From the NCBI GenBank assembly GCA_016780385.1, contig JADHLY010000002.1, forward strand, positions 1-64,000: DNA of 64,000 bases, in the 5' to 3' direction. The position numbers and the translations under genes are program-made. Position 1 is the first letter of the stretch. Every line of letters begins with the position of its first letter. Origin of the DNA: Flavobacteriales bacterium. GTDB lineage: Bacteria; Bacteroidota; Bacteroidia; Flavobacteriales_D; Sanyastnellaceae. The notes beneath the pieces were generated by a model that saw only the letters and a program-made list of their open reading frames with translations, made no database searches and was not told the origin of the DNA. Shown one piece after another: positions 38,746-48,979 of this stretch.

Positions 38746-41553
38746 TTAGCCTACGATGTTGATGATGCGGCCCGGAACCACGATCACTTTTCGGGGTTCA
38801 CGGCCACCCAATTGCTCAGAAGTGCGGGGGTCTGCGAGAACAGCGGCCTCCACTTCCTTGGGATTGAGGTCTGCGGCGACTTCAAACTGGAAGCGCACCT
38901 TGCCATTGAATTGGACGGGATAACGCACCTCGGATTCCACCAATTTGTCGCCATCCCATTTGGGCCACGCAGCATCCACGACGGAACCTGCACCTTGGGC
39001 GGTCGACCAGAGCTCTTCTGCAAGGTGGGGCGCATAAGGTGCGAGGATGGCCGCCAGTGGCTGGAGCACGGCACGCTCATGGCAGCCCTGCTCGGTCAAC
39101 TCATTGACCCCAATCATCAGGGCGCTCACGACGGTGTTCCAGCTCAGGCGGTCCAGGTCTTCGGTGACCTTCTTGATGGTCTTGTGCAAGGTCCGTTCGG
39201 AATCGGATGACGGCGCATCATCGGTGATGATGGCCTGCCCTTCGGCATTGAGATACAAACGGGTCAGTTTGCGCAGGAAGCCATGTACACCACTGATGCC
39301 TTGGGTGTCCCAAGGCTTGGCCTGCTCGAGCGGACCGAGGAACATCTCGTAGCACCTTAGGGTGTCGGCCCCGTAGCGCTCGACGAGGTCATCGGGGTTT
39401 TCGACATTGTACTTGGACTTGGACATCTTCTCGACCTCGCTCCCACACCGGTATTCGCCTTCTTCGTTGAGTTCGAATTGGGCATCGGCAAACTCGGGCC
39501 GCCAGGCCTTGAAGGCCTCCGTGTCCAATATGTCGTTGCGGACCATGGAGATGTCCACGTGCAGGCGCTGCGTGCGCTGCGCTTTGCGCTGTTCGAAGGT
39601 CACAAAGGTGTTGGTGCCTTCTACGCGGTACACAAAGCTGCTGCGCCCGAGGATCATGCCCTGGTTGACCATCTTGGCGAAGGGCTCATCAAAGCCAATG
39701 GTGCCGAGGTCAAAGAGGAATTTGGTCCAAAACCGGCTGTACAACAGGTGGCCCGTGCCGTGTTCCGCACCGCCCATGTACAGGTCGACCTGCCCCCAGT
39801 AATCGCTTTTCTCGCGGCTACACAGGGAGGTGTTGTTGTGGGGGTCCATGTACCGGAGGAAGTACCAGCTGGAACCCGCCCAACCCGGCATGGTGTTGTA
39901 TTCCATGCGGTCGCCCCGCGAGACGTTCCACTCCGATGCGCGGGCAAGCGGGGGGTCGCCATCCTCCGTTGGGAGATAGGCATCCACCTCAGGGAGCAAG
40001 ACCTGCTCGTCTTCGATCAGCTGAGGAATGCCGTCTACATAACAGACAGGAAAGGGCTCACCCCAGTATCGCTGGCGGCTGAAGACAGCGTCGCGAAGTC
40101 GGTAGTTGACCCGGGGTGCGGCGAAACCGGCAGCCGTGGTTTCCGCAATGGCCTTGGGCAACACCTCCGAGCAGGAAAGGCCACTCCATGGGCCGCTATT
40201 GCAAAGGATGGCGCTCTTGTCTCCGCAAGCACCGCTCTCGATGTCGTGCCCTTCGAAAATCGGGGGGATTTCCAGATCGAAATGTCGGGCGAACTCCCAA
40301 TCGCGTTGGTCCCCAGCGGGAACGGCCATGACCGCTCCTGTGCCGTAGCCGGCCAAAACATAGTCGGCGATCCAGATGGGCATCGGCGCCCCGGTCAATG
40401 GGTGCAGGGCGTGACCACCGGTGAAGCATCCGGTCACTCCGCGGTCGCCCGCCATGCGCTCCCGCTCGCTGCGCGCGGCCGTTTCGGCTTGGTAGGCGGC
40501 CACTGCATCTTTTTGTTCCTCGGTGGTAATGTCGGCGACGAGCTCGTGCTCGGGTGCGAGCACCAGGAAGTTCGCCCCATACAACGTGTCGGGTCTTGTA
40601 GAGAAGACCTCCACCGTCTTTTCGGCGTGGTGTTGGACGGCAAACTTGAGCTGGGCTCCAGTCGACTTTCCAATCCAGTTGCGCTGAACCTCCTTGATGC
40701 TGTCGGACCAATCAATGCCGTCGAGCCCGGAAATCAGGCGGTCAGCATAGGCGGTGATCCGCATCATCCATTGCCGCATTTTTTTGCGGACCACAGGGTG
40801 GCCGCCCCGCTCACTGCGTCCTCCGATGACCTCATCGTTGGCGAGCACAGTCCCGAGCGCCGGGCACCAATTGACCTCGCTGTCGGCGAGGTAGGCCAAG
40901 CGGTAGGCCATCAGGACATCACTCTGACCATTGTCGTCGAGGGCAATCCATTGGCTTGCCGTGAAGTGCCCGTCAAAATCCCCTCCCCACAGTGCGGTCC
41001 CGGCCGCCGTCAGGGTTTCCTCTCCCACGGACCAATTCAGGCCCGCATTGCCCTGAGCCTCAAAGTGGGACACGAGGTCAGTGATGGGCGCCGCCTTGCC
41101 GGCCCCATTGTCATAGCCATGTTCAAACAGGCGGGCAAAAATCCACTGGGTCCAGCGGTAATATTCCGGGCTGCTGGTGCGCACCTCCCGCGACCAATCG
41201 TAGCTGAAACCGAGCAGGTCGAGTTGCTGGCGGTACCGTGCGATGTTGCGCTCTGTGGTGATGGCCGGGTGCTGTCCAGTCTGAATGGCATACTGCTCTG
41301 CGGGGAGGCCAAAGCTGTCATACCCTTGTGGATGCAGCACATTGTAGCCTTGCTGGCGCTTGTAGCGGGCGATCACATCCGAGGCGATATATCCCAAGGG
41401 GTGACCGACGTGCAGTCCTGCACCACTGGGGTACGGAAACATGTCCAGTACATAGTACTTGTCCTTCTGCAGGTCTTCGGTGACAGCGTAGGTGCCTTGC
41501 TCTTGCCAATGCTGGCGCCACTTGGATTCAATGGCTTTGAAGTCGTATTCCAT
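38746..41553 (-). CDS. leuS: Leucyl-tRNA synthetase
   Basis: FPYPSGAGLHVGHPLGYIASDVIARYKR (HIGH region), EKMSKSKYN, DYVLAGYGTGAVMAVPAGDQRD editing domain; start MEYDFKAIESKWRQHW. Confidence 0.97.
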   Translation of the reverse strand: MEYDFKAIESKWRQHWQEQGTYAVTEDLQKDKYYVLDMFPYPSGAGLHVGHPLGYIASDVIARYKRQQGYNVLHPQGYDSFGLPAEQYAIQTGQHPAITTERNIARYRQQLDLLGFSYDWSREVRTSSPEYYRWTQWIFARLFEHGYDNGAGKAAPITDLVSHFEAQGNAGLNWSVGEETLTAAGTALWGGDFDGHFTASQWIALDDNGQSDVLMAYRLAYLADSEVNWCPALGTVLANDEVIGGRSERGGHPVVRKKMRQWMMRITAYADRLISGLDGIDWSDSIKEVQRNWIGKSTGAQLKFAVQHHAEKTVEVFSTRPDTLYGANFLVLAPEHELVADITTEEQKDAVAAYQAETAARSERERMAGDRGVTGCFTGGHALHPLTGAPMPIWIADYVLAGYGTGAVMAVPAGDQRDWEFARHFDLEIPPIFEGHDIESGACGDKSAILCNSGPWSGLSCSEVLPKAIAETTAAGFAAPRVNYRLRDAVFSRQRYWGEPFPVCYVDGIPQLIEDEQVLLPEVDAYLPTEDGDPPLARASEWNVSRGDRMEYNTMPGWAGSSWYFLRYMDPHNNTSLCSREKSDYWGQVDLYMGGAEHGTGHLLYSRFWTKFLFDLGTIGFDEPFAKMVNQGMILGRSSFVYRVEGTNTFVTFEQRKAQRTQRLHVDISMVRNDILDTEAFKAWRPEFADAQFELNEEGEYRCGSEVEKMSKSKYNVENPDDLVERYGADTLRCYEMFLGPLEQAKPWDTQGISGVHGFLRKLTRLYLNAEGQAIITDDAPSSDSERTLHKTIKKVTEDLDRLSWNTVVSALMIGVNELTEQGCHERAVLQPLAAILAPYAPHLAEELWSTAQGAGSVVDAAWPKWDGDKLVESEVRYPVQFNGKVRFQFEVAADLNPKEVEAAVLADPRTSEQLGGREPRKVIVVPGRIINIVG

Positions 41554-41626
41554 GCCCACGGGATGTAGTTGCGAAGATACCTTGGCATAACGCCGCGGCA
41601 TCGCCGGGATTTCCCACAGGCTCAAC

Positions 41627-42322
41627 GTGGGCAAAACCCGGTTTTCGTTGGCAATGATTCGGGCGGGGTTCAGGCTTATTTCTCAAATTGCCGCCGTGTA
41701 TTCCACCCGGATTCCCGCACCTGTCACGACGCTGTTCCCCACCTTTCTATGGACGGGGGAGGAAGAGGGGCAGCAAGTCCACCTGACATTTGACGATGGC
41801 CCTCATCCCGAATGGACCCCACGCATTCTCGACATGTTGGGCGAGGCCGGGCAGAAGGCCACCTTTTTTTGTGTCGGCCAAAACGTGGAGCGCTACCCGG
41901 ACATCTTCGACCGCATCCGAGGAGAGGGCCACAGTTGGGGCAACCACACCATGCGGCATGAATCCGGTTGGACTGCGGGCCAGTATGCCTACCTCAAGAG
42001 TTTCCTTGAATGCGAAGCCATTACGGCTTCCGGATTGTTTCGGCCGCCCTATGGTCGAATGACGCGGGCGCAGGCCCGGGCCATTTCTGCGCGCAGTGCG
42101 ATTGTGATGTGGGACCTGTTGTCTGGGGACTTCGACCAACGCCGGTCGGCAAAGGAGTGCCTGGATGCCACCTGGCGTCACATGAAGCCAGGTTCCATCG
42201 CCGTGTTGCACGACAGCGAGAAGGCGGCCCCCCGCACCATGGGGTTGTTAGAAGGCCTCCTGGGCAACCTGCACGAACAGGGCTGGATGAGCACAGGGCT
42301 GCACATGCCCAAGACAGATTAG
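41627..42322 (+). CDS. Polysaccharide deacetylase family protein
   Basis: VHLTFDDGPHPEWTPRILDMLGEAGQKATFFCVGQNVE; FRPPYGRMTRAQ. Confidence 0.93.
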   Translation: MGKTRFSLAMIRAGFRLISQIAAVYSTRIPAPVTTLFPTFLWTGEEEGQQVHLTFDDGPHPEWTPRILDMLGEAGQKATFFCVGQNVERYPDIFDRIRGEGHSWGNHTMRHESGWTAGQYAYLKSFLECEAITASGLFRPPYGRMTRAQARAISARSAIVMWDLLSGDFDQRRSAKECLDATWRHMKPGSIAVLHDSEKAAPRTMGLLEGLLGNLHEQGWMSTGLHMPKTD

Positions 42323-42397
42323 CCGGAATATTCCGACAACAGAACGCCGCACTTCGCTGACCCTCTGCGGCGAATTATATCGTCAACTTAGCACCTG

Positions 42398-42841
42398 ATG
42401 GCTGGCTTGACAGATCCCTTGCGCGTGTTGTACATCGATGACGATGAAATGGCATTGACCTTGACGCAGCTTCAGTTGCTCAATGCAGGCATTCATACCG
42501 AAACGACCGCCGATGCCTTGGAAGCCGTGAGTATTCTGGCCACTGAGAACCCCACCTTGATTTTGTTGGATTCGGTCATGCCGACCATTGACGGGGTTGA
42601 GTTTTTGCAGCTGATGAGGTCGTTGCAATTCGAATATCCAGTGGTCTTTTTTACCGGGCACGGTGTAGAGGAGCTGGCCGAAGCCGTGCAGGAATTTGAC
42701 GTCCTCGGCATCCTCGACAAGCAAAAGGACAGAATGAATCTGCCTGAGCGACTGAAGTCACTCTATGCCGCACACTGCGGTGGAATGCACGAAGGCCTTA
42801 GTCCTTCTGAGACTGCTGCCGGGCATCCCGCAGCATCTTGA
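42398..42841 (+). CDS. Stand-alone response-regulator receiver domain protein
   Basis: VLYIDDDEMALTLTQ, LILLDSVMPTIDGVEFL, VVFFTGH; no output domain. Confidence 0.85.
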   Translation: MAGLTDPLRVLYIDDDEMALTLTQLQLLNAGIHTETTADALEAVSILATENPTLILLDSVMPTIDGVEFLQLMRSLQFEYPVVFFTGHGVEELAEAVQEFDVLGILDKQKDRMNLPERLKSLYAAHCGGMHEGLSPSETAAGHPAAS

Positions 42842-44534
42842 GCTTGCGGCTGATTTCGCCCATTTCCCGCTTGTCCACTTCGATTTTCTTCTGAAAGTCA
42901 GCCACGATGGATGCCGCGCCCTTTCCGGTGAAAATGCCCATGTTGTTTTCGTACTGGGTCACGCGCTTGCGCAATCGGTCCATCTTCTCGCGGAGGACCC
43001 GTTCTTCTTTGCGGGCCATATGCTCGGCGCCTTCACCACCGGATACCAGGCTTTCGACGCGTTGCTTGTAAGCCTCCACTGAGCGCTCGCTTCGTTTTTC
43101 GCCGAGGGCATCGAATTTTTTGTCCATGGCGTTGCCGTAGCGCTCGACGATTTGCTCGAACACTTTTCTGGGGACATGGCCACTTTCGGCCCACCGCTTC
43201 GAAAAGGCCTTCAATGAGGCCAAGTCATTGCCGTGATTGCCGGAGAGCTCAAAGGCCTCAATCTCTTTGATTAGCTCCTCTTTGGTCTTTTGGTTGACCA
43301 TGTATTCTTTGTCGCGGTCTGCGAATTGGGCCTTGCGCGCCGTGAAGAACTGGTCGCAGGCACCTCGGAATTGGCGCCACAACTTGTTTTCGTCCCTCGG
43401 ACCTGCGGACCCCAAGTCTTTCCACTCTTTTTGCAAGACCATCAGACGGTCAGCCGTCTGTTTCCAGGCCGCGCTTTCGGCCAGTCCAGCCGCTTCTTCG
43501 GCAATGGCCTGCTTGCGGTCCCGCACTTTTTGTTGGGCGGCGCGCATGTCGGCAAAAGCGGCATCGCGCTTCTGGAAAAACAGGTCGCACAGGCTCCTGA
43601 AGTTTTCCCATACTTCTTGGTCGTCTTTGCGTCCTGCAAAGCCCACCGTTTTCCAACGCTTTTGGATGTCCTTGACCTTTTCGGCCTGAGCCGGCCAGGC
43701 GGTCGAATCTTGGACCTCCTCTTCTAGCAAGGTTCGGACTTCTTCAACCAAGGCCTGCTTGGCTTCGAGGTGCTTTTGGAAGCCCTCCCGTATGGAATCG
43801 TAATGGGCCTTGATTTCGTCCAGGGCGCCGCGGGTGTGGCCGAAAAAGGTGTCGGCCAGCTCTTGATAGGTTTCGCGTGGACTGGGTCCGATGTCGAACC
43901 ATGCTTTCATGTAACTCCGCGCCAACAGCTCCTTTTCCTTGAGGTCGGTGACCGTGCCCAATTGGGCTGCCTGAGCCAAGAGGTCCTCTTTCTTTTTGAG
44001 GTTCACTTGCAGGTCGTGGTCCTGCAATTGCTTGTAGATGTTGACGTTGTAGAAGAATTCGTCGCGCAACCGGTGCCAAGCGTCGTGCACCTCCTTGTAT
44101 TGGTCACCGGGGACGTTTCCGATGGCATTCCACTCCTCGGTTAAGGTGTTGAAAGCGTCAAACATCTTACCGATGTGCTCTTCATTGGCCACCAATTCTT
44201 GCATGGAAGCCAAGACCGTCTTCTTCTTTTCGAGGTTGGCTCTCTGTTCGGCAGCCACTTGCTCTCGCCATGCCTTTTCGCGCTCGCGGAAGGCCTTGTA
44301 CATCTCGTCGTTGCGGGCGTCTTCCTCGTCTGGCTCATAGGTGAACCGGATGGGCTCTTCACCGGGCTCTGGTGCGGGATGTTCAACTTCGTCAAAGGCG
44401 GCCCGCTGGGTTGTGACATCTTTTTCCCGGGCATCCTTGTACACCTCGAATGCAGTGCGGACTTCGACACGCACGGCTTCGATTTCCGGGTTCTCTAGCA
44501 ACGACGCAATGCGCTGATTGATCTCGGCTTTCAT
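42798..44534 (-). CDS. DUF349 domain-containing coiled-coil protein
   Basis: Repeated DUF349-type units: W...G..P......LW..FR...D.FF..R. Confidence 0.85.
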   Translation of the reverse strand: MKAEINQRIASLLENPEIEAVRVEVRTAFEVYKDAREKDVTTQRAAFDEVEHPAPEPGEEPIRFTYEPDEEDARNDEMYKAFREREKAWREQVAAEQRANLEKKKTVLASMQELVANEEHIGKMFDAFNTLTEEWNAIGNVPGDQYKEVHDAWHRLRDEFFYNVNIYKQLQDHDLQVNLKKKEDLLAQAAQLGTVTDLKEKELLARSYMKAWFDIGPSPRETYQELADTFFGHTRGALDEIKAHYDSIREGFQKHLEAKQALVEEVRTLLEEEVQDSTAWPAQAEKVKDIQKRWKTVGFAGRKDDQEVWENFRSLCDLFFQKRDAAFADMRAAQQKVRDRKQAIAEEAAGLAESAAWKQTADRLMVLQKEWKDLGSAGPRDENKLWRQFRGACDQFFTARKAQFADRDKEYMVNQKTKEELIKEIEAFELSGNHGNDLASLKAFSKRWAESGHVPRKVFEQIVERYGNAMDKKFDALGEKRSERSVEAYKQRVESLVSGGEGAEHMARKEERVLREKMDRLRKRVTQYENNMGIFTGKGAASIVADFQKKIEVDKREMGEISRKLKMLRDARQQSQKD

Positions 44535-44611
44535 GGCATTTCTGAGTTGGCTTCACCAGGCGTTCCCGGTGGTTTGCAGTTGGTACTTCCGACAACGCCG
44601 CACTCCGTAGA

Positions 44612-45091
44612 TTGAGCGCTGTGGACGGAAAAAAAGATGTTTCCTCGAAGATACGACATTGGTGCGCGCGTTCAGAGCGTTCGCCAGAGCAGGTGCGTCG
44701 GAAGCTCTATGCTTGGGGCGAACGCGATGGAATAGAGCGGGCCATCGAGGCTTTGATTCAGGACGGGTATTTGGACGCCCAGCGCTTTGCCGAGGCCTAT
44801 GCAGCCGATCACATTCGCCTGAAAGGCTGGGGTCCGGCCAAGGTGGCGGCTGGCTTGAGGGTTGAGCACGGAATCAGCGCGGACATCGTGGACAGGGCAT
44901 TGGAACTGGTGTCCTCCGAAGATGTGCTGGATGCGGCCTGCCGGGCCGCGCGCAAGCGGAAATTGCACCGTCCGGATGAAGACCCTTCCAAAGCCATAGC
45001 CAGCCTGCTGCGAAAGGGGTTCAATTTCGATGTCGCCAGGCAGGCGGTGTCGGCGGAGGATGCGCCCCCTAAATTTGGGCCCTCATGCTGA
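44612..45091 (+). CDS. recX: Regulatory protein RecX
   Basis: [65 protein letters not shown]; non-ATG start (TTG 44612 or GTG 44621). Confidence 0.88.
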   Translation: MSAVDGKKDVSSKIRHWCARSERSPEQVRRKLYAWGERDGIERAIEALIQDGYLDAQRFAEAYAADHIRLKGWGPAKVAAGLRVEHGISADIVDRALELVSSEDVLDAACRAARKRKLHRPDEDPSKAIASLLRKGFNFDVARQAVSAEDAPPKFGPSC

Positions 45092-46194
45092 ACGCCGATC
45101 AAATCCAATCCGCCCGAGCACGCGTCTTAGCGTTGATGGGTTACCTCGCCATCGAGCAGAAGCGCATCGACATCCTCGAAGACGAGAAACTGTCGCAGGA
45201 CCCGGAGTTCTGGAACGACGCGAAGGAGGCCGAAAAAGTGATGCGCCGCATGCGCGGCAAAAAGGCCTGGGTGGAAGAGTACGAAACGGCAGAGACGGCC
45301 ATCGAAGACCTGCAAGTGCTGTTCGAGTTTTTCAAGGAGGGTGAAAGCACAGAAGAGGAAGTGATGGCGCAGTACGACAGCCTCATCACGATCATCGAAG
45401 AGCTCGAGTTCAAGCAGATGCTGTCCGACGAGGCAGATAGCCTCAACGCGGTCATCCAAATCACAGCAGGTGCCGGGGGCACGGAGTCCTGTGATTGGGC
45501 GGGCATGTTGACCCGGATGTACACCATGTATTCCGACAAAGCCGGCTTCAAGGTCAAGGAAATCGACCGCCAAGACGGCGACGTCGCGGGCATCAAGCAG
45601 GTGACGATGGAGATTGACGGGGACTATGCCTTTGGCATGCTGAAGGGAGAGAACGGCGTCCACCGTTTGGTCCGGATCAGCCCTTACGATTCTCAGGCGC
45701 GCAGGCACACCTCCTTCGTGTCCGTATACGTTTACCCCCTCGTGGACGACAGCATCGAAATCGACTTCAATCCTTCGGACATCACCTGGGATACATTCCG
45801 ATCCGGAGGCGCTGGAGGTCAAAACGTCAACAAGGTGGAAACCGGTGTTCGCTTGCGCCACAAGCCCACGGGCATCATCATCGACAATACCGAAACGCGC
45901 TCCCAATTGGGCAACAAGGAAAAGGCGATCCAGCTGTTGAAGTCCCAACTCTACGAAATGGAGATGGCCAAGCGCAATGAGGCCCGCGCCGAAATCGAGG
46001 CGGGCAAGAAGAAAATCGAATGGGGCTCGCAAATCCGATCCTATGTCCTGCAACCGTACAAAATGGTCAAGGACTTGCGTTCGAGCTATGAAACGTCCAA
46101 TTCGGACGCCGTGCTCAACGGCGACATTGAAGCCATGCTCAAGGCCAACCTGATGCACGCCGCATCTGAGCGTGTTGCGGCCGAGCAGGGATAA
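45085..46194 (+). CDS. prfB: Peptide chain release factor 2, single uninterrupted frame
   Basis: RF2 body with [27 protein letters not shown] (GGQ) and [24 protein letters not shown]-like region present (CQ context not checked). Confidence 0.96.
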   Translation: MLNADQIQSARARVLALMGYLAIEQKRIDILEDEKLSQDPEFWNDAKEAEKVMRRMRGKKAWVEEYETAETAIEDLQVLFEFFKEGESTEEEVMAQYDSLITIIEELEFKQMLSDEADSLNAVIQITAGAGGTESCDWAGMLTRMYTMYSDKAGFKVKEIDRQDGDVAGIKQVTMEIDGDYAFGMLKGENGVHRLVRISPYDSQARRHTSFVSVYVYPLVDDSIEIDFNPSDITWDTFRSGGAGGQNVNKVETGVRLRHKPTGIIIDNTETRSQLGNKEKAIQLLKSQLYEMEMAKRNEARAEIEAGKKKIEWGSQIRSYVLQPYKMVKDLRSSYETSNSDAVLNGDIEAMLKANLMHAASERVAAEQG

Positions 46195-46222
46195 CCCTAT
46201 TCACCGACACATTTTTAGGACC

Positions 46223-47614
46223 ATGAAGACCCGCATCGAAAAGGACACCCTCGGCGAAGTCGCCGTTCCTGCTGATCAATATTGGGGGGCCCAGACCGAA
46301 CGCAGCCGGCACAATTTCCCCATTGGTCCTGCGGGGACCATGCCCATCGAGGTCGTCCATGCTTTTGGTCACCTCAAGATGGCCGCTGCACGCGCCAATT
46401 GCGACCTCGGCGTGCTGTCCGCTGAGAAACGCGACCTGATCGTTCAGGTCTGTCAGGAAATCATCGCAGGGGAACTCGACCACAGCTTCCCTTTGGTGGT
46501 GTGGCAGACGGGCTCTGGTACGCAGTCCAACATGAATGTCAATGAAGTCATCGCCAACCGGGCCCATGTGCTGGCTGGCGGCACTCTGGGGGAGGGCGAG
46601 CGCCCAGTGCACCCCAATGACGACGCCAACAAATCGCAAAGCTCCAACGACACTTTTCCCACGGCGATGCACTTGGCCGCTTACGACCGCATCGTCCGGA
46701 CGACGTTGCCCGGAGTGCAGCGCCTGAGGGATGCGCTAGCCACCAAGGCGGGCGAGATGAAAGACGTGGTCAAGATTGGCAGAACCCACCTGATGGACGC
46801 CACGCCCCTGACATTGGGCCAGGAGTTTGGTGGCTACGTGGCCCAATTGGACCACGGTATGCGGGCCCTGAACAATACGCTGGACCATTTGGCCGAGTTG
46901 GCCCTGGGCGGCACAGCAGTGGGCACTGGATTGAACGCACCCGATGGGTACGACGTCAAAGTCGCCGCTTACATGGCGGACTCCATGGGTCACCCCTTTG
47001 TCACCGCCCCCAACAAGTTTGAGGCGTTGGCGGCCCACGACGCAGTAGTTGAGGCCCATGGGGCGCTCAAGCAATTGGCCGTGAGCTGCAACAAGATTGC
47101 GCACGACATCCGCATGATGGGGAGCGGCCCGCGGAGCGGCATAGGGGAATTGGCCCTCCCCGCCAATGAGCCGGGTTCCAGCATCATGCCCGGCAAGGTC
47201 AATCCGACACAGGCAGAAGCGCTGACCATGGTCTGCGCACAGGTGATGGGCAATGACGTCGCAGTGACGGTCGGCGGCACCCAGGGCCATTTTGAGCTCA
47301 ACGTCTTCAAGCCGATGATGGCCCGCAACATCCTCGAGTCCGCGCGCCTACTCGGAGAGGCCTGTGCCTCTTTTGCGGAGCGCTGTGTGGAAGGCATCCA
47401 ACCCAACCGTGCACGCATCGACCAGCTGGTGGGCGACAGTTTGATGCTGGTGACGGCCTTGAACCCCCATATCGGCTACTACAATGCGGCCGCCATTGCG
47501 CAGAAAGCCCATGAAGAGGGCACCACGCTGAAAGCCGCTGCACTGGCCCTTGGCCACCTCACAGAGGAGGAGTACGACCGCTGGGTGGTGCCAGGCAACA
47601 TGACGGGCGCCTGA
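46223..47614 (+). CDS. fumC: Fumarate hydratase class II
   Basis: [50 protein letters not shown] signature. Confidence 0.97.
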   Translation: MKTRIEKDTLGEVAVPADQYWGAQTERSRHNFPIGPAGTMPIEVVHAFGHLKMAAARANCDLGVLSAEKRDLIVQVCQEIIAGELDHSFPLVVWQTGSGTQSNMNVNEVIANRAHVLAGGTLGEGERPVHPNDDANKSQSSNDTFPTAMHLAAYDRIVRTTLPGVQRLRDALATKAGEMKDVVKIGRTHLMDATPLTLGQEFGGYVAQLDHGMRALNNTLDHLAELALGGTAVGTGLNAPDGYDVKVAAYMADSMGHPFVTAPNKFEALAAHDAVVEAHGALKQLAVSCNKIAHDIRMMGSGPRSGIGELALPANEPGSSIMPGKVNPTQAEALTMVCAQVMGNDVAVTVGGTQGHFELNVFKPMMARNILESARLLGEACASFAERCVEGIQPNRARIDQLVGDSLMLVTALNPHIGYYNAAAIAQKAHEEGTTLKAAALALGHLTEEEYDRWVVPGNMTGA

Positions 47615-47892
47615 TGCAGGGCCGTTTTACATCACGGGCTTTCCGGATCGGCCTGCTGTCCACAATGGCCTTGCTGTTGGTGGATTGCACGCCACAAAGG
47701 CATGTGCACCGGCCCAAGCGCAAGCGCAAGCCGAAGTGCAAAACGTGTCCGTCTTTCTCGCAATCAAACCCCTTCACGAAGGGTTTATCTTTGCCGGCTG
47801 AACCCCAGAAAGGCACTGCGACATGGCCCTACACGACCACACATATGCCGTCATCATGGCGGGAGGCGTCGGCTCCCGCTTCTGGCCGATGA
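47614..47892 (+). CDS. Small putative lipoprotein with highly basic KRKRKPKCKTCP motif; C-terminus overlaps manC out of frame
   Basis: [48 protein letters not shown]; signal peptide plus lipobox; start overlaps the fumC stop. Confidence 0.5.
   Translation: MQGRFTSRAFRIGLLSTMALLLVDCTPQRHVHRPKRKRKPKCKTCPSFSQSNPFTKGLSLPAEPQKGTATWPYTTTHMPSSWREASAPASGR
47786..47793 (+). promoter_or_regulatory. Putative -7 promoter element (TATCTTTG) for manC
   Basis: Exact TAnnTTTG match, 29 nt upstream of the manC ATG, abutting inverted repeat 47766-47786. Confidence 0.5.
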
Positions 47893-48917
47893 GCCGTTCG
47901 GGCCGGCCGAAGCAATTTCTCGACATCCTGGACTGCGGTCGTACCCTCATTCAAATGACGGCCGACAGGCTGGAGCCCATGCTCCCCTATGACCGCATGT
48001 ACGTGGTAACCAATGTGCGCTACAAGGAGGATGTGATGGCACAGCTTCCTGATCTCCCTGAGGATCAAATCTTATGCGAGCCCTTCATGCGGAATACGGC
48101 GCCATGCTTGGCCTATGCCCATCACCGCATCGCGCAAAAAGACCCGCACGCCACCATCGTCGTGGCCTCTGCCGACCACCTGATTGAAGACGAAGCGGGG
48201 TTCCGCGATGTGCTGGGGGTTGCGGTGAAGCAGGCTTCGGAGACGGCGCAGTTGCTGACCCTGGGGATCACCCCGACCCGCCCCGATACCGGCTACGGCT
48301 ACATACAGTACGAAGAGCTTCCCGGAGCGTTTGACGAGCGGCTGCAACAGGTGCGGACCTTCACCGAAAAGCCCAACCGCGAGTTGGCGGAGAAATTCAT
48401 CGCTTCAGGTGAATTCTGCTGGAACTCGGGCATTTTCATTTGGTCATTGGACTCCATTCAGCACCAGTTTGCGCAGCAGCTTCCCGATTTGCACGCCCTC
48501 TTTGTGGAGCGCGCCGCAGACCTCGGCACGGATCGGGAAGCAGAAGCCATTCTCGCCATTTTCGGTGCCGCCGAAAACATTTCAATCGACTACGGCATCA
48601 TGGAAGGTGCCCCGAATGTCGGAGTGGTACTGGGCGACTTCGGCTGGAGTGATTTGGGCACGTGGGGCTCATTGTATGACAAGCTGGATAAGGACGCCGA
48701 TGGCAACGCCTTGAGCGGCGTGACCTTCATGGGGGAGGACGCCAAAGGCCTGATGGTCGCTGCAGAAGGTGGAAAGCTCGTGGTGGCCAAAGGCCTGCAA
48801 GATTTCATCGTGGTCGATACCCCTGATGCCTTGCTGTTGTGCCCCCGCAGTGAAGAGCAGTGGGTCAAGCAACTGGTGTCCAGATTGAAGACCGACCACG
48901 GCGAACCCCTTGTTTGA
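47823..48917 (+). CDS. manC: Mannose-1-phosphate guanylyltransferase
   Basis: VIMAGGVGSRFWPMSRSGRPKQFLDIL; FTEKPNRELAEKFIASGEFCWNSGIFIW. Confidence 0.94.
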   Translation: MALHDHTYAVIMAGGVGSRFWPMSRSGRPKQFLDILDCGRTLIQMTADRLEPMLPYDRMYVVTNVRYKEDVMAQLPDLPEDQILCEPFMRNTAPCLAYAHHRIAQKDPHATIVVASADHLIEDEAGFRDVLGVAVKQASETAQLLTLGITPTRPDTGYGYIQYEELPGAFDERLQQVRTFTEKPNRELAEKFIASGEFCWNSGIFIWSLDSIQHQFAQQLPDLHALFVERAADLGTDREAEAILAIFGAAENISIDYGIMEGAPNVGVVLGDFGWSDLGTWGSLYDKLDKDADGNALSGVTFMGEDAKGLMVAAEGGKLVVAKGLQDFIVVDTPDALLLCPRSEEQWVKQLVSRLKTDHGEPLV

Positions 48918-48979
48918 GTGACTTGAATGGATGAAGGGCATCGCGCCGGAGGCGCGGGTGTGTACCTTCGTTGGGAAGC

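Noticed and set aside
39478-41568. 696-aa plus-strand ORF opposite leuS
   Set aside because: leuS has complete HIGH, KMSKS and editing motifs on the minus strand; the antisense ORF is a high-GC shadow.
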